Source: Pithys albifrons albifrons
Taxonomy: Eukaryota > Chordata > Aves > Passeriformes > Thamnophilidae
DNA: 64,000 nucleotides
Direction of reading: 5' to 3'
NCBI RefSeq assembly: GCF_047495875.1
Contig: NC_092461.1
Location: forward strand, 45,711,601 to 45,775,600
Each line of letters begins with the position of its first letter. The first letter of the stretch is position 1. This document shows positions 1-10,600 of this stretch, piece by piece. The position numbers and the translations under genes were made by a program. The notes beneath the pieces were generated by a model. It saw nothing but the letters and a program-made list of their open reading frames with translations. It was not told the DNA's origin and searched no databases.

Positions 1-1254
1 TATCCTTCTGAAAGGTTTGCATTTTTCTTCTTTTGAGCAACAACTCTCTGTGTCTGAGTGGGGGCTTTTTTTGCAGGTTTTAAAGAGAGAGTTGCCTACC
101 AGAAAATGCATAAAATTAAGGCCTTACAGGCGCAAATGATTTTATTTGCCACAAAACTACACTCGGGCTACTATTTCATAAATTTTGCATTAAAAAAAAA
201 TCAATGAACTGAAGAATTACAAAAAGATTAAAGCCATTCTAAATATCAGTGGGCATCTAGATGGAAATTCAAAGGTTTGCATTGATCCAACATTCAGAAA
301 CATTTATAGGTTCAAATCATGAATTAGAAAAGCCAAAATCTGATTTTGAGCAATAGCAAGCAAACAAAAAGACATGGAAAAAAATCATGAAGTCAATTTT
401 TAAATAGGATAAAGTTTTCCATTGTTTTATTCCAAATAAATCCATGGAGCCCTTTAGCCACAAATTTAAAATGTTCCTTATAGCTGATTAAATCAACAAG
501 TCTAACACTATAAAAGACATGTATAGCAGGGTGGTATTATCATTTCTCAGCAGGTTATTAAGACTTTTTCATTTAAGGTAATTATGTCTAATAGAATCAG
601 ATTTCAGCAGTTATGTCACTTTTCATGTTGAGAGAATAGCAGTAAATATGTTCTTTATTTTCCCTTTTCAAGTTTCCCTTTGTAGTCAGAGATTTCTTTT
701 TGATTAGTTTAAATCTAGTATATTTATTTTTAAATTACATAATCAGAAACCTTATATAGCGGAAAAGTCATTGCAAGATATACAAATACTAATATGATGT
801 AGAGAAAAAGGTTTTTTATGCTTTTTATGTTTTGTAAATAATTTTAGTTTAAGTGAAAACCTTGAGTCAATGAATGGTGATGCCTTTCTCAAGATATCCT
901 TAAGAACAAGAGAAATGCAACATAATATAGTTTATTGTGTCTTTCTTTTAAACAAAGAAATTCCCCAAATCTACTGTAATATTCCCTTTTCTTTTTTTAT
1001 ATTATCTATTTGAATTAGATAATGCAGTATTTACCTGTAAAAAAAAAAGTTTTAAAACTGCAGATTATTAATCTTTCAGACAAAAGTTATTAAAGAGAAT
1101 CTGAATTTTATCTCACCATAAGGTTTCTTTCCTCTCTTCTACAACAAATACATGCAATGAGGAACTAAGTTCCTGGAAGTGAAAGGTTTCATGAAACTCA
1201 TTTGAGAATATAAATGTAGATGTGACTTTTCTTACTTATTTAAAGGTGGACAGA

Positions 1255-1308
1255 TTTTTTTTTGGGGGGGAGAGAGGAGGGGTGGGATGAGGAGCAGGGA
1301 ATGGGGAG
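1255..1308 (+). repeat. T run followed by G/A-rich block
   Basis: A run of T is followed by seven G and then a purine block with further runs of three or four G (AGGGGTGGG, CAGGG, ATGGGG). The runs are spaced loosely enough that quadruplex formation is only marginally possible. It is best called low-complexity sequence. Confidence 0.6.
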
Positions 1309-3781
1309 CCACAGAAGCCATTTCTATGGAGATGGCATCCCACAAAGAAAATTTGTCATGATTCAATACATTCTATTACAATTATTTGTTGGAGTATACT
1401 CTGGGGACCTGAATGAAAACTATTAAGAGACAGTACTAAGCTAGGATATTTTTATGCTCATTTTGTAGGTGAAAAGGTTGATGTCCTGTGAAGGACACCA
1501 GAAATCAAAATGTAAAAGTACAAGCCTTGTGTTTTCCTTAGAAGTTCTCTGTACAAGGCAGAAAATACTGTTACATAAAATAGCATTCAACTTGCTTCCC
1601 TTCAGTAAACATGCTTGACACCTCTGATCTAGTTAAAATTGGTCCGTTCTTCTTAAGGCATAATCACCAATAGCTTAATAGCAATGCAGACTACAGCCAT
1701 CCGTCTACTCACTAATGAACATGTTTATATGTGTCACAGGCTGAAACCTGCTCAGATACACCACTGAGAGAAAATGAGTCCTTACCTACATGCACCCAAA
1801 TGACTATTAATTGCCTTTAGATATAGACAAAATTGGAGAGCTTTATCTGAGACTACATGACCAATGAAGCCACAGCAACTGGTGCCAACCAGGAGAGTTA
1901 GAAAGTGATAAATATTAAAATGGTAATACCTTAGTGGGCAAACATCCGTGTGTGTGCAGCACTGTAAGGAGGGTTGAGTCCCAGGTGGCACTGCTAGGCC
2001 ACCAACCAGGGCTAGGACACACAGTGGAGCAATGGGAGCATACTGGCCCCAAGTGCTGCTCATAGCTAGACTGGAGCAGGAAGGGCCTGCTTTGGTGGCC
2101 ATCAGTATTTTCAGGGGAAATTCTATTCAACACCATTCTGTTTCAATATTTGTAAGATCCTCCCTATTAAGGTGTTTCTACCAAAAACTCTGGAGTAAAC
2201 TATAAGGTTAGTGAGAAAAGACTGCTCTTTCCATTTGCTGCTCCTTTAGCTGAGAAGATTCATGTCTTAAAAGTAGATTTTTTCTTTTTTTTTCTTTTTT
2301 TTTTAATAACAAAGCAATTTTAATCAAATGTGTAACAGGAATGAGAAAAAGAGAGTCTAAACTTGACTACTTTCAGAGTAAGTTCTTGATACATCAGGGA
2401 CTGATGTTTTTGTGTTTAGTAAAGTGTTAAGACTGAAGGAGGGAAGTCATTAAAATAACATTCTTGAACTTTCCACTAAATATCCCTTATAAATGGAGTA
2501 CAACTACATTCTGCATTCGCTGTCAAGCAGAAGTTATGAAGTTTGAACAGCTTTTGAATACATCCGTGTGTATATTAATGATACATTCTTGGTCTCTCAT
2601 TGCTCCGGTAATACAGCTATGCTTTTGTGAAAGTACTATTCTGCACAATCTCTAATACCTATTTGGGCCATTAAAACATAATCTAAACACAATGTGTGAT
2701 TATAGGGGAGTATCTAAATGCATTCTGTATCATGTGGTTATGTTATCTGTTATAGGTTATGAAAGATATGGTAATAGAGGTATATTATTATTAAAATGGA
2801 ACAAAATAACTTGGATAAAAATTTGAGTAAATGTAATAGTGTTTCTTTTGAGAAACTAAAAAAAAAAGGATAAGAGTGCAGAAATCTTTTAAAATACTAT
2901 AACTAGTTTCTTTTGAGTAAACCAAGAATATATAGAATAATCTGCTAAGCTACAGACCTAGACTAATAAATTGCTTCTAAACATGATATGTATAGAAAAA
3001 TTAAGAAGTAAATACCATTGAAATAATTCTGTATTGGAAATAAAAATCCTTCTTATAATACTAGGACAATTTTTTTTCTTAAAAGGAGAGATTGTAGACA
3101 ACTTTTATGGTGGATTTTGAGGCATTTTCCCTTCAGTCTTGTCAAGAAGCTCTTTTTAAAGGGAAAATAATCTGTAGATAGTAATCTTTGATGGCACTTC
3201 TATAAAAGGAGCAAATTTTATAAGCACTTAATAATTTATTTGGCTTTGTGTAGGTTTATCATTGGGGTTTTTCTGTTATTTATCAGACATTGGCAGGTTA
3301 AAGGAATTTTCCACTAAGTATTTGGTACTTAAAACACATGACTAGAACTTTATTGAAGTGCATCTCTTTTGAGATTTCTTTTGTCACTTTGAAGAATGTT
3401 AAGTGTCTATTTTTGGTAGATGCATCATAAGCTACCTAACATTTATTTCTACATACTGCATCATTTTCTATAAAGCTTGTATATTTATTGGTATGATACT
3501 ATTCCCTGATCAAGAAAGATGGCAGTGAAACCAGATGAAAATTTCTGTCTTCCTTTGTTCATTGGTCTTTTATTTAGTGACAAAGAACATCAATGTGCAG
3601 ACAAAAAACCAAACAAAACTATGTTGAATTGATCACAATAGCACCAAATTGTTCTCAGTGCAATACAGAGAATTCATGCCTGCTTAGTAAGTACATTAAA
3701 TGTATCAATTATCTATACAGTTGAAAATATATTATAGACTATATCACATTGAATGGCAAAAATAGTGAAAACATATCTTGA

Positions 3782-3805
3782 AATAAGAATTCTAAAATTC
3801 TTATT
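3782..3805. repeat. Perfect short hairpin (10-bp stem, 4-nt loop)
   Basis: AATAAGAATT is followed by the loop CTAA and then AATTCTTATT, an exact inverted complement. The arms are very AT-rich and the local sequence is AT-rich, so chance is a fair explanation. There is no neighbouring gene that would suggest a role. Confidence 0.6.
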
Positions 3806-5235
3806 CTCATATTGTAAATTCTCCAACATACAAAGTTTTTTTTTGCTCAGGTTCCATATAATCTTCCTAAAGATGTTTAAAGGTCAACATTTTGCCTGAA
3901 AGTAGTCCTTAAATGTAAGAGAATTTTATCTCAACAGATTGAAGCTGAAATACTTGCTGAATACAGCGCCAGCTTTGTAGTAATGAGCTGAAGAATTATT
4001 CCCACAAAGTGAATACCCTATGATGATGTTTTCATCTTCCTCAAATTCCAAGATTCCTAAGAAACTTTATTTAAGATTTTATGCTAGCAAGTTTATCTAA
4101 ATGTACATTTCAATTAAAATCTATGTCAATTAATTTTAAAAACCAATGAAATTTTGGAAAAAACCCCTATGGTATCTATAAAGTGATGAAGAAGCTACTC
4201 CTTTTCATTTGGATTATTTTGTCATTGACTAGAAGAGAGAGCTAACATCGATCTTACTTTACTTCAATGAAGACAAACTGTGAAGGTTACTTGCATGCAA
4301 TATTCCAGAAACTGTTTCATCCCACTGTAAAGAAAATATTGCTGTCACAGTAGCTGTGTAGTGTTCTGTCCTCTGAAAAAATGTTGCCACTAAGAAGTGC
4401 TAAAATTATTTAGTTTTGAGTCCTTTATCTGTGGCAGTAGTTTTTGTTTCTTTTTGTATGTTTTTTAAAGGAAAAACATACAAAGAGTATTGATAACAGT
4501 TAGATTTGAGGTGGGTTGTGTTTATGTTGTTCACAGCCTTCTTTGCTTTGACACTTCTGCACAACACAATTTTTTTCTTGAACAGATTATCATGTGGAAC
4601 AACACTAGTAGGAACTTTTTTATTCAACGACTACAAAGAGTGGACAGAGACTTCACACTTCTGGGAGTTAATAACTACATGAAGGACCTGACTGAAAGCT
4701 TTTTCAAACCTCTGTTTTGATCATACTATACAACTTCTAAGAGCAGATGTGTAACAGACTCAAATGTTGTTTTGGATTGAAGTAGTTAGTATTGAGAAAT
4801 TTGGGGAAAAGGATTATTGCAAAGAGATACTAGAAATTAAAGGCAGCAGTTGAGGACAGGATAACCTCCTAAGAAAGGACATCATCTTACACTAGAAATT
4901 ATGTTTTTCAGAACTGATGAATGGGAAGACACAAATCCACTAAAAGTCCACTAAGAGTTATGCTGGATATGTATCAAATACATACAGAAGAAGAATCAGA
5001 AAGTGAGGAATGTCTGTGAGGACAAAATGTCAAAAGAGAAGGTGTGATTGATCAAGCTGTGAATCAATGTGTGAACATGAAATTGAATCGATGGACCTAG
5101 ATAGGAAGGAATCACTATACCTACACTCTACCAAGACACCTGGGTTGAATAAAGGAGAAAAAAAATAGAAACCTCAAATAAATACAAAAAATAAATATAT
5201 TTAATTGCTTTTTTGAGATTTCAGAGACTGAGGTA

Positions 5236-5271
5236 TTTTGTTTGGTTGTTTGTTTGGTTTGGTTTGGTTTT
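5236..5271 (+). repeat. (TTTGG/TTTG)n simple repeat
   Basis: A tract built of TTTG and TTTGG units on the plus strand, equal to CAAA/CCAAA on the other strand. The same kind of low-complexity tract recurs at 22683, 23571, 49471, 54049 and 56184. Confidence 0.75.
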
Positions 5272-6151
5272 AATCAATAATAAAATGGAAGCTTTTATAC
5301 AGGGGGAATAGGTTAACTTCCATTTCTGCCTGTTATGATAAAAGTACCATCACCAAGAATCTGATTTATATTGCACAAAATGAGCAAAGAGGAGATATTA
5401 AATTGAATGTACTTTTTCAAAAAACCTTTTTCATTAAATAGAATATTTTCCATGACTATAATAATTCTTATATAGCCTTTTTTCTCCTTTATTTCTGAGC
5501 AGTTTTAATAAAAGCAAATGAATATATTAATAATGTGAGTATACACTAGAGCAACTTTTTAAAAAGAGAGACAATAACTTTGCATCTTGGTGACCAGAGT
5601 ATTGAAATGATATCTTTTATAATCATGTTTTATATCAAATGGAGAAAATTAAACAGCAGAAACAGAATACTCCAGAGCCCAGTAGTTCAGAGGATGCAGT
5701 TAAGATTTTAATTTTTATAACTGTTCTGTTGTCATTGTTCATATGGAAAGAGATTTGCATATGTCTCTCCCAGATATATAATATATCTCTCACAGGCTAT
5801 AGAGCAAGTTATGGAGGAGGATATCCCTCAATGAGCTTGCAAGCAGTTACAAAATCGTCTTGTGAAACCTCAAAAAAATCCACAGGTTTACCCATTTGTC
5901 ATTTATCACGTGCTTCATGAGGAGTTGGCTACAAAGTGTCACACCTGAAACGTTACTACACCACTGCAACATGAAGAGCAAACAAAAGCAGAGTGAAGCT
6001 TTGGTCCAGCGCCAGAGATTTGACATCATTGTCTTGAGCAAAACTCAGCAGGATGAATCATATCATAGAATCATAGATATGATATCAGTTGGGTTGGAAG
6101 AGGACTCTGAGATTATCAAGTCCAACCCTTAATCCAACCCCACTTTGATTA

Positions 6152-6320
6152 CTAGATCATGGTACTAAGTGCCATATCCAGTCTCGCCTTAAAAACCTCC
6201 AGGGTCAGAGAATCCACCACCTCCCTGGGCAGGCCATTCCAATGCCTCACCACTCTCTCTGTAAAGAACTTCTTCCTGATATCCAATCTAAACCTCCCCT
6301 GGCAGAGCTTAAGCCATGCC
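6152..6320 (-). pseudogene. CR1 ORF2 fragment: extreme C-terminus
   Basis: The minus-strand frame carries [35 protein letters not shown] and [13 protein letters not shown], the conserved end of CR1 ORF2. It is the continuation of the 6802-7162 piece, displaced by LTR insertion. Downstream (6151-6062) is the short CR1 3' untranslated region ending in the octamer repeat. Confidence 0.95.
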
Positions 6321-6326
6321 CTCTTG
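6321..6326. repeat. Left target-site duplication of solo LTR
   Basis: CTCTTG, identical to 6796-6801 on the other side of the LTR. It belongs to the original CR1 sequence, whose minus-strand reading continues across when the LTR and one copy are ignored. Confidence 0.85.
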
Positions 6327-6795
6327 TGTGGCAATGCATTCTCAATGCTTTAACAACTGATGTTTTTAATGTGGTTTAAATGTACTAAATGCAAAAAGTG
6401 CATAGTCTTTGCCTTTTCTTCCCATAAATCCCTGCCAGGCCAGGGGGCTGGGAGAAGGACAGTGACCTCATATTTCCTGTCACCCCCTCCCATTGAATGT
6501 AAATCCCCTTACTCCTACTGGCACAAATCCAGACTTCCCTCTTGTCCCTTATTGGTGAATTTGTATCCCTCCAAAGTCTATATAAACCTGTACCCCTGAT
6601 TAAACTTCCTCTTTGTTCCTGACTTCGCCTGTGTATCTTTTCTGGGGACTCCCAGAGGCCACATGGTTGGGGTAAGCAGAGAGTGCACACTTCTCCTAGG
6701 TTAATGGACTAATAATCCAGGACCAGGAAATTCCATATCATTGCAGATTCCTTCAGCACACAGCATAACAAGGCTACAAGAAACCAACCCTCATA
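6327..6795 (+). mobile_element. Solo LTR of an endogenous retrovirus inserted in CR1
   Basis: A 469-bp block interrupts the minus-strand CR1 exactly, and the same six bases CTCTTG flank it (6321-6326 and 6796-6801), as expected for a retroviral target-site duplication. It begins TGTGGCAATG and ends CTCATA; the usual terminal CA may have changed to TA. Inside are a TATA box (TATATAAA, 6579-6586), an inverted CCAAT element (ATTGG, 6551-6555) and a polyadenylation signal ATTAAA (6599-6604), all in plus orientation. There are no internal viral genes, so this is a solo LTR left by recombination between two LTRs. A 6-bp duplication suits betaretrovirus-like (ERVK-type) elements, but the family is not assigned. 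It is younger than the CR1 it interrupts. Confidence 0.88.
6579..6604 (+). promoter_or_regulatory. LTR TATA box and poly(A) signal
   Basis: TATATAAA at 6579-6586 and ATTAAA at 6599-6604 sit near the middle of the solo LTR, with ATTGG upstream at 6551-6555. This is the U3/R arrangement of a retroviral LTR. The poly(A) signal lies only about 12 bases after the TATA box, so it would fall at or just before the start of R. Whether the promoter is active is unknown. Confidence 0.6.
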
Positions 6796-6801
6796 CTCTT
6801 G
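6796..6801. repeat. Right target-site duplication of solo LTR
   Basis: CTCTTG, the second copy of the six-base duplication. CR1 sequence resumes at once (GTCCTACTGTTGG, the minus-strand codons for the CR1 residues before the interrupted site). Confidence 0.85.
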
Positions 6802-7162
6802 TCCTACTGTTGGTTGCCTGAGAGAAGAGACCAATCCCCACCTGGCTACAACATCCTTTCAGGTAGTTGTAGAGAGTGATAAGGTCCTGCCTAAGCCTCC
6901 TCTTCTCCAGGCTAAACACCCCCAGCTCCCTCAGCCTTTCCTCATAGGACGTGTGCTCAAGACCCTTCACCAACCTTGCTGCTCTTCTCTGGACCCACTC
7001 CAGCACCTCAATAACTTTCCTGAACTGAGGGGCCCAGAACTGAACACAATACTCAAGTTGTGGCCTCACCAGTGTTGAGTACAGGAGAAGGTTCACTTCC
7101 CTTGTCCTACTGGCCATACTGTTCTTGACACAGGCTAGGATCCCATTTGCCTTCTTGGCCAC
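6802..7162 (-). pseudogene. CR1 ORF2 fragment: C-terminal region, upstream half
   Basis: A minus-strand open frame with the CR1 C-terminal signature: [52 protein letters not shown], and ITLYNYLKG followed by LFSQA. The frame runs into the solo LTR at 6795, so the last residues of the open frame are not CR1. The missing rest of the C-terminus resumes at 6320 on the far side of the LTR. The function of this region in CR1 is poorly defined; it follows the polymerase. Confidence 0.93.
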
Positions 7163-7399
7163 ACAGGCACACCGCTAGCTCATGTTCAGCCTCCTGTCAA
7201 TCCAAACTCCCAGGTCCCTTTCCACCTGGCTGCTCTCCAGCCACTCTGTCCCCAGCCTGTAGCACTGCACGGGGTTCTTATGACCAAAGTAGGACCTGGC
7301 ATTTGGCCCTGTTAAACCTCATCCCATTGGAATCACCCCATCTCTCCAGCCTATCAAAGTCCCTTTGCAGAGCTCTCCTGCCTTCCAGTAGGTCAACAC

Positions 7400-8454
7400 T
7401 CCCTCCCAACTTGGTGCCATCTGCAAACTTGTCAATGATGGACTCAAAACCCTTCATCTAAATCATCAATAAAGGTGTTGAACAAAATTGGGCCCAACAG
7501 TGACCCCAGGGGGACACCACTAGTGACCAGCTGCCAGCTGGACGCAGCCCTGTTCACCAGCACTGCCTGGGCCTGGCCATCCAGCCAGCTCTTAAACCAG
7601 AAGTGAATGCCCCTGTCCAAGTCACAGGCTACCAGCTTTTCCAACAGTATGCTGTAGGAGACAATGCCAAATGCTTTGCTGAGGTCCAGATAGAGCACAT
7701 CCACAGCCTTTCCTCATCCACCAGGTGGGTCACCTGATCATAAAAGAAGATCAGGTTGGTCAGACAGGACCTGCCCTTCCTAAATCCATTCTGGCTGAGT
7801 CTGAGCCCTTGCCGATCCTGTAGGTGCTGTGTGATTGCACTCAGGATGATTTGCTCCATAACCTTGCCAGGCACTGAGGTCAGGCTGTCAGGCCTGTAGT
7901 TGCCTGGGTCCTCCTTGCAGCCCTTTTTTTATGGATTGGTGAGACATTTGCCAACTTCCAATCAAGTTGGACCTCCCCAGAGAGCCAGGACTTTTTGTAG
8001 ATGATGGAGAGTAGCTTGGCAAACTTTTCCACCAGCTCCCTCATCACCCTTGGGTGGATCCCATCCGGTTCCATAGACTTCTGAGGATCCAAGTGTTTTA
8101 GTAAGTCACTAACTGTATCCTCCTGGAATTTAGGGGGGTTATTCAGCTTCCTCCTTGTCTGTCAGCTCCAAAGGCCAGTTGTCCTGAGGGTCACTTGTCT
8201 TGTTGGTCAACACTGAGGCAAAGGAAGTGTTAGTTACCTCAGCCTTCTCCTCATCCTGATTAACTATGTTCCCCCTCAAGTCCAGCAAAAATTGAGGTTT
8301 TCCTGCCCCTCCTTTTGCTATTCATGTATTTATAGAAGTGCTTTTTGTCAACCCTTATGGAAGTAGCCAAATTAACTTCAAATTGCACTTTTGTCTCTCT
8401 AACTTTCTTCCTACAAGACCTAATTAAGTCCCTAAACTCTTCATGAGTAACCAA
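7400..8454 (-). pseudogene. CR1 ORF2 fragment: reverse transcriptase domain, mutated
   Basis: This minus-strand stretch holds the reverse transcriptase core in several frames. The order is KKHFYKYMNSKRR (8260-8454 piece); EPDGIHPRVMREL with SWLSGEVQLDWK (7880-8092); QNGFRKGRSCLTNLI (7629-7874); and [22 protein letters not shown] and FIDDLD (7444-7704). The catalytic FADD box follows at about 7405-7431 but reads KFADGTKLG, so the second aspartate of the polymerase active site is replaced by glycine. There are at least three frame changes between the pieces. In a live CR1 the domain copies element RNA at the nicked target; this copy cannot. Similarity to the CR1 pattern is strong across the whole length. 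Confidence 0.93.
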
Positions 8455-8589
8455 CCAGCCCTTCCTTCAACAGTTGGTAAGCTCTCCTTTTTTCCTTGAT
8501 TTCCTTCATAATCTCCCTGTTCAAACAAGCGGGTCATCTTCCCTGCCGGCTTGCCTTTTGGCACACTGGGACAGCCTGTTCCTGTGCAC

Positions 8590-8983
8590 TCAAGACGTCC
8601 TTCTTGTAGTACGTCCATCCCTTCTGTAACCCCTTGTTTTCAGGGGTTGTTTTCCAGGGTATGCTCTGAACCAGTCTTCTGAATAGGCCAAAATCTGCCC
8701 TCCGAAATCCAGCGTAGAAGTTTTATTGATGGTCCTCCTTGCATCCCTGAGTATTGAAAGTTCTATTATTTCATGGTCACTGTGCCCCAGACAGCCTCCG
8801 ATTACTACATCTCCCACCAGCCCCTCTCTGTTTATAAACAGCAGGTCGAGCGGGGCCCCACCCCTGGTAGGTTCATTTACCAGCTGAAGCAGGAAATCAT
8901 CCCATATACACTCCAGGAATCTCCTAGACTGCCCCTTCTCTGTTGTGTTGAGCTCCCAGCAGAGTACTGTGATTGAAGTGCCC
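8590..8983 (-). pseudogene. CR1 ORF2 fragment: end of endonuclease domain and linker
   Basis: On the minus strand this reads as the last part of the CR1 apurinic-like endonuclease domain and the region after it. Visible motifs are RRFLEC, NEPTRGGAPLDLLF, GDVVIGGCLGHSDHEIIE and RDARRTINKT. All match the CR1 pattern in which LGxSDH carries the endonuclease active-site SDH box. The frame stays open and runs past 8983 into the adjoining inverted CR1 copy up to 9123, but that upstream part is antisense to the second element and is not genuine coding. The first residues at the 5' break (GHFNH) lie in another frame, showing a frameshift. In an active element the domain nicks target DNA to prime reverse transcription. 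Confidence 0.9.
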
Positions 8984-9186
8984 TGTTCGATGCTTACAGG
9001 CTCTTTAGAAGGGATAGGCAAGGCAGAAGAGGCAGGGGGTAGGGCCCTGCTAGACCTACTGTTTACAGAGAGGGGTTGGTGGGAGATACAGTCATCGGAG
9101 GCTGTCTGGGGCACAGTGACCATGAAATAATAGAATGTTCAATACTCAGGGATGCAAGGAGGGCCACCAATGAAACTTCTGTGCTG
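8707..9186. repeat. Long inverted repeat made by two CR1 copies
   Basis: The minus-strand copy at about 8707-8862 and the plus-strand copy at about 9038-9186 cover the same CR1 segment in opposite directions. Long identical stretches include TCATGGTCACTGTGCCCCAG on the left against its complement on the right (9105-9124). Small differences (a 4-base deletion and scattered substitutions) show the arms are not a fresh duplication. The spacer is about 175 bp. Such arms could fold into a cruciform or give a hairpin RNA if transcribed. Confidence 0.85.
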
Positions 9187-9767
9187 TAGAACTGTGTCCG
9201 GGGGTGCATCAGGTAAATCATTACCAGCAAGTAGACAAACATAATTGCATCTCTGCTCTGCACTGGTGCAACATCATCTTGAATACTGTGGGCAGTTTTG
9301 GACACCACAATACAAAAAGAAGACATGAAGCTGTTAGAGAGCATCCAAAGGAGGACCATGAGCATAGTGAAGGGTATGGAGGGGATGCTGTATGAGGAGT
9401 GGCTGAGTTCACTTGGTTTGTTCATCCTGGACAAGAGAACTCTGATGGGAGACCTCACTGTAGTGTACATCTTCATCAAGAGTGGAAGCAGAGAGACAGG
9501 TACAGGTCTCTTTGCTCTCATGACCAGTGACAGTACTCAAGGAAACAGCAGGAGGCAGAGTCAGGGAAGGTTTAGGTTGGATATCAGGAAAAGGTTTTCA
9601 CTGAAATGGTGGTTAGGCACTGGAACAGGCTCCCCAGGGGAGTGGTCACAGCACCAAGCCTGACAGAGCTCAGGAACTCTTGGGGATGGTCTGTGCAGCG
9701 ACAGGAGCTAGACTCAATGATCCTGATGGATCCCTTCCAACTCAACAATTCTATGATTCTATGATTA
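8984..9767 (+). mobile_element. Rearranged CR1 LINE, plus strand, head-to-head with the preceding copy
   Basis: Plus-strand CR1 sequence with three parts. 8984-9037 encodes the endonuclease piece YRLFRRDRQGRRGRG. 9038-9186 encodes the LDLLFTERG and GHSDHEIIE region, out of place relative to the first part. About 9187-9767 encodes the C-terminal end of ORF2 (VQRR-like [35 protein letters not shown]) and finishes with CCCTTCCAACTCA plus two ATTCTATG-type units at 9749-9766. The polymerase domain is missing, so at least two deletions or template switches joined these parts. Alternatively, two separate fragments lie end to end, since the last part resembles a different CR1 subfamily, close to the copy at 25608-26385. 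Confidence 0.88.
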
Positions 9768-10404
9768 TTCTAAATAACATGGTTTTAATTTTTTAATCTG
9801 AAATGTTAATTTCTATTGTTAATGATAAAAAATTACATTTTCCTTTAAATCAAGAGATCACTGTAAACCCAGAGTTAGTTAGTCTCAATACTCTTTTTCT
9901 CTTCAAAACCCCCTTGTCACTAGGTCATATCACAGCACTCTCTATGGTGCCTGCACCTGAAACAGCTTACTTGATTCACAGCTATTTCTGCATAGGAATA
10001 ACAAGAATTCTATGTTATTTTGTGTCAGCAAATCTCTATATCTTGGTCTTTTATCTCCAATTCTATCCTCTAGCACAAATTGAAATACATCTTTACAGTG
10101 CTTAAAATTATGAACATAAATGTCAGCAGCATTCAGAGAGGATAATTTTTAATTTCAGGTACACAGCTGTTCTAGGCAAAAAAGCAACACTGCCAATTTT
10201 TACTTCTTTTGTTGTCAGGAGTACAAAGAATCACTGAGAAAATATGAAATGTTCTTACATGAAAATGAAATCTAAAAATATATTATTTTTTAAACAGCAG
10301 AAACCTTTGAGCTGTTAAAACGTATTTGAAAGTTACTGTGGTATAGCCTGATCTCAGACTTTAAATGACTCCCCAGAGAATACTCTGAAATTCAAACTTT
10401 CCCA
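9768..10404. other. AT-rich sequence, no gene seen
   Basis: It starts directly after the CR1 tail. The open frame of 100 codons at 9803-10105 is hydrophobic and AT-driven, with no recognisable motif. I see no repeat or RNA gene. Confidence 0.6.
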
Positions 10405-10600
10405 TTAGCTGATTCATCATTCATTCATATGATTATTTAAGTTGGAAGAAATTCAGATCTGTAGTCCAAAATCTTGATCAAAGCAATGTGTGGTCTTAGG
10501 TCAGAACAGGTTGTCCAAAGCTTTATCCAGCTGGGACCTGAAAAACCTCCTTGGCACCTAAGAGTACTTAATGTGCAGCACACCTTCAATTCAGGATATT
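10405..10600 (-). mobile_element. Old CR1 3'-end remnant, minus strand
   Basis: The plus strand reads as a decayed reverse complement of a CR1 3' end: TATGATTATTTAAGTTGGAAGA stands where CR1 has the octamer repeat and GGTTGGAAGAG. Then come GTAGTCCAA, GGTCAGAACAGGTTG and TTTATCCAGCTGGGACCTGAAAAACCTCC. Only about 200 bases survive and divergence is high, implying an old insertion. Confidence 0.65.

Larger units (their letters stand above)
1..6061. other. AT-rich intergenic sequence, no gene seen
   Basis: No open frame here resembles a known protein; all are short and scattered on both strands. Features seen are a purine/G-rich block (1255-1308), a T-rich tract (2278-2304), a perfect 10-bp-stem hairpin (3782-3805) and a TTTGG-type simple repeat (5236-5271). 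A patch at about 1935-2110 is less AT-rich than its surroundings. It carries minus-strand open frames of up to 106 codons that I do not recognise, so it may be a decayed repeat. Confidence 0.7.
6062..8983 (-). mobile_element. CR1 LINE, 5'-truncated, minus strand, split by an LTR
   Basis: A non-LTR retrotransposon copy read on the minus strand, 5' end near 8983 and 3' end at 6062. The order of coding pieces is that of CR1 ORF2: the end of the endonuclease (GHFNH at 8969-8983, equivalent to the usual DFNHP), reverse transcriptase (8092 down to about 7400), then the C-terminal region (7162-6802 and 6320-6152). The 3' end carries the avian CR1 terminal repeat, seen on the plus strand as ATCATAGAATCATAG at 6063-6077. 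Frameshifts separate the pieces, so no ORF2 protein can be made. A 469-bp solo LTR (6327-6795) interrupts the C-terminal region. The subfamily is the same as the copy at 61805-62286: the C-termini end in closely similar residues (ALSTMI here, TLSAMI there). Identity as CR1 is secure; the subfamily name is not assigned. Confidence 0.96.

Noticed and set aside
6360..6690. Open frames of 79 and 101 codons inside the first LTR
   Set aside because: They lie within a solo LTR flanked by target duplications and match no viral or host protein.
7147..7461. 104-codon plus-strand open frame
   Set aside because: Antisense to the CR1 polymerase region; serine/proline-rich shadow frame.
8984..9123. Upstream 5' extension of the minus-strand CR1 open frame (8590-9123)
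   Set aside because: This stretch is the antisense of the inverted plus-strand CR1 copy, so the extra residues, including a second copy of the MVTVPQTASD-like segment, are not coding.
9063..9521. 152-codon minus-strand open frame
   Set aside because: It is antisense to the plus-strand CR1 copy and shows no protein motif.
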